64,000 nt of DNA from Streptomyces luteolus (GTDB lineage: Bacteria; Actinomycetota; Actinomycetes; Streptomycetales; Streptomycetaceae). How positions within the stretch are numbered: the stretch's first letter is position 1; each line of letters begins with the position of its first letter. The notes under the pieces are model-generated. The model saw only the letters and a program-made list of their open reading frames with translations, ran no database searches and had not been told where the DNA came from. Position numbers and translations under genes: made by a program. The stretch lies in NCBI RefSeq assembly GCF_029968015.1, contig NZ_JASCIS010000010.1, positions 1 to 64,000 on the forward strand, given 5' to 3'. Positions 63,306 to 64,000 of this stretch are shown here, piece by piece.

Positions 63306-64000
63306 TCAGCCCTCCTGCGCGCCCGGGATCTTGCGGGAGTCGCGGGCCAGGGCCGTGAGGCGGGAGATCGCGCGGAAGTACTTCTTGCGGTACCCGCCGT
63401 TCAGCATCTCCTCGCTGAACAGCCGGTCGAAGGGGACCCCGGAGGCGAGCACCGGCACCTCGCGGTCGTAGAGCCGGTCGGCGAGGACCACGAGCCGCAG
63501 CGCCGTCGACTGGTCGGGCACCGGCGTGACCCCGGTGAGGCAGACCGCGCGGACGCCGTCGGTCAGCGCTCCGTACCGGCTCGGGTGGACCTTCGCGAGG
63601 TGCTCAAGCAGGTGCGGGAAGTCGTCCAGCGAGGCCCCGTCGGTGGCGTACGCGACCTTCGTGACCTGCTCGTCGCCGTACGGCGGCGGGGCCTCGGGCA
63701 GGCCGCGGTGGCGGTAGTCCTCGCCGTCGATGCGCAGTGCGCGGAAGTGCGCGGACAGGCCCTGGATCTCGCGCATGAAGTCGGCCGCGGCGAACCGGCC
63801 CTCGCCGAGCTTGCCGGGCAGCGTGTTGGAGGTGGCGGCGAGCGCCACGCCCGCGTCGACCAGCTTGCCGAGCAGGCTGGAGACGAGCACCGTGTCGCCC
63901 GGGTCGTCCAGCTCGAACTCGTCGATGCACAGCAGCCGGTGCCCGGAGAGGGTCTGCACGGTCTGCTGGAAGCCGAGGGCGCCGACCAGGTTGGTGAGCT
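63306..64000 (-). CDS. zapE: ZapE/AFG1-like ATPase (5' end outside window)
   Basis: The C-terminal ~230 residues are present. Walker B appears as LLCIDEFELDD, followed by VSSLLGKLVDAGVALAATSNTLPGKL (sensor-1 region) and the AFG1 C-terminal region (LVVLADRLYDREVPVLASGVPFDRLFSEEMLNGGYRKKYFRAISRL). Walker A is upstream of the window. ZapE/AFG1 ATPases act at the division septum in Gram-negatives and in mitochondrial protein turnover; in Streptomyces the role is not settled. It is transcribed toward the PhoX-like gene but a repeat array separates them. Confidence 0.9.
   Translation of the reverse strand, partial: LTNLVGALGFQQTVQTLSGHRLLCIDEFELDDPGDTVLVSSLLGKLVDAGVALAATSNTLPGKLGEGRFAAADFMREIQGLSAHFRALRIDGEDYRHRGLPEAPPPYGDEQVTKVAYATDGASLDDFPHLLEHLAKVHPSRYGALTDGVRAVCLTGVTPVPDQSTALRLVVLADRLYDREVPVLASGVPFDRLFSEEMLNGGYRKKYFRAISRLTALARDSRKIPGAQEG

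Overview
This is a high-GC, gene-dense stretch of a Streptomyces chromosome. The codon use (almost always G or C in third positions), the frequent GTG starts and GTGA/ATGA overlaps, and the gene set (aconitase, ngcEFG, rok7B7-xylFGH, dxs, whiI, hemE, hemY-hemQ) all fit. From memory, the order matches the part of the Streptomyces coelicolor chromosome that starts at its aconitase gene, so most of the window looks like conserved core. No rRNA, tRNA, CRISPR array or prophage was recognised.

Layout. 1-3313: one end of a Tn7-like transposon (tniB, tnsB and tnsA, all on the minus strand, with three TnsB-site-like repeats at its edge) that abuts the aconitase promoter. 3314-13612: aconitase with TamR-type and possible iron-box operators, a 5'-truncated MFS gene, a membrane protein, a secreted GH92 mannosidase and a DUF1062 protein. 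13613-18991: the ngcEFG uptake operon for GlcNAc/chitobiose, with a DasR-like site, and a drug exporter. 19077-25764: small proteins, an XRE/MmyB regulator behind a 16-bp repeat array, then rok7B7 and the xylFGH sugar transporter. 26171-35246: dxs, an amino-acid permease, a membrane glycosyltransferase, a NYN protein, and a two-gene beta-oxidation operon. 35490-43504: RNase D-like, whiI (with a sigma-WhiG promoter), DUF3000, hemE, a CoA-disulfide-reductase-like flavoprotein, and hemY-hemQ of the coproporphyrin-dependent heme route.

43700-49695 holds a secreted peptidase and a DUF692/MNIO oxidase gene that overlaps a membrane protein (TIGR04222 family) ending in a Gly/Ser/Cys tail with seven cysteines; a tail-less paralogue and a DUF4142 secreted protein flank them. 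This looks like a membrane-tethered RiPP-type modification system and is the main novelty candidate. 49867-53986: phosphotriesterase-like, PTH2, AIM24, and an ABC pair. 54148-58167: a lipoprotein deacetylase, then a three-gene overlapping operon in which two adjacent proteins share a 16-residue Gly-rich motif (three copies) resembling amyloid signalling motifs; this is the second novelty candidate. 58433-64000: a SnoaL-like protein, AAC(3), NfeD plus a flotillin-like SPFH protein, a PhoX-like phosphatase, and the end of zapE. The intergenic gaps in this last part are unusually rich in different short tandem repeats.

Starts were often moved from the longest open frame to a downstream codon with a better ribosome binding site or family fit; each case is noted. 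Gene and family names come from recognising the protein sequences, not from a database search.
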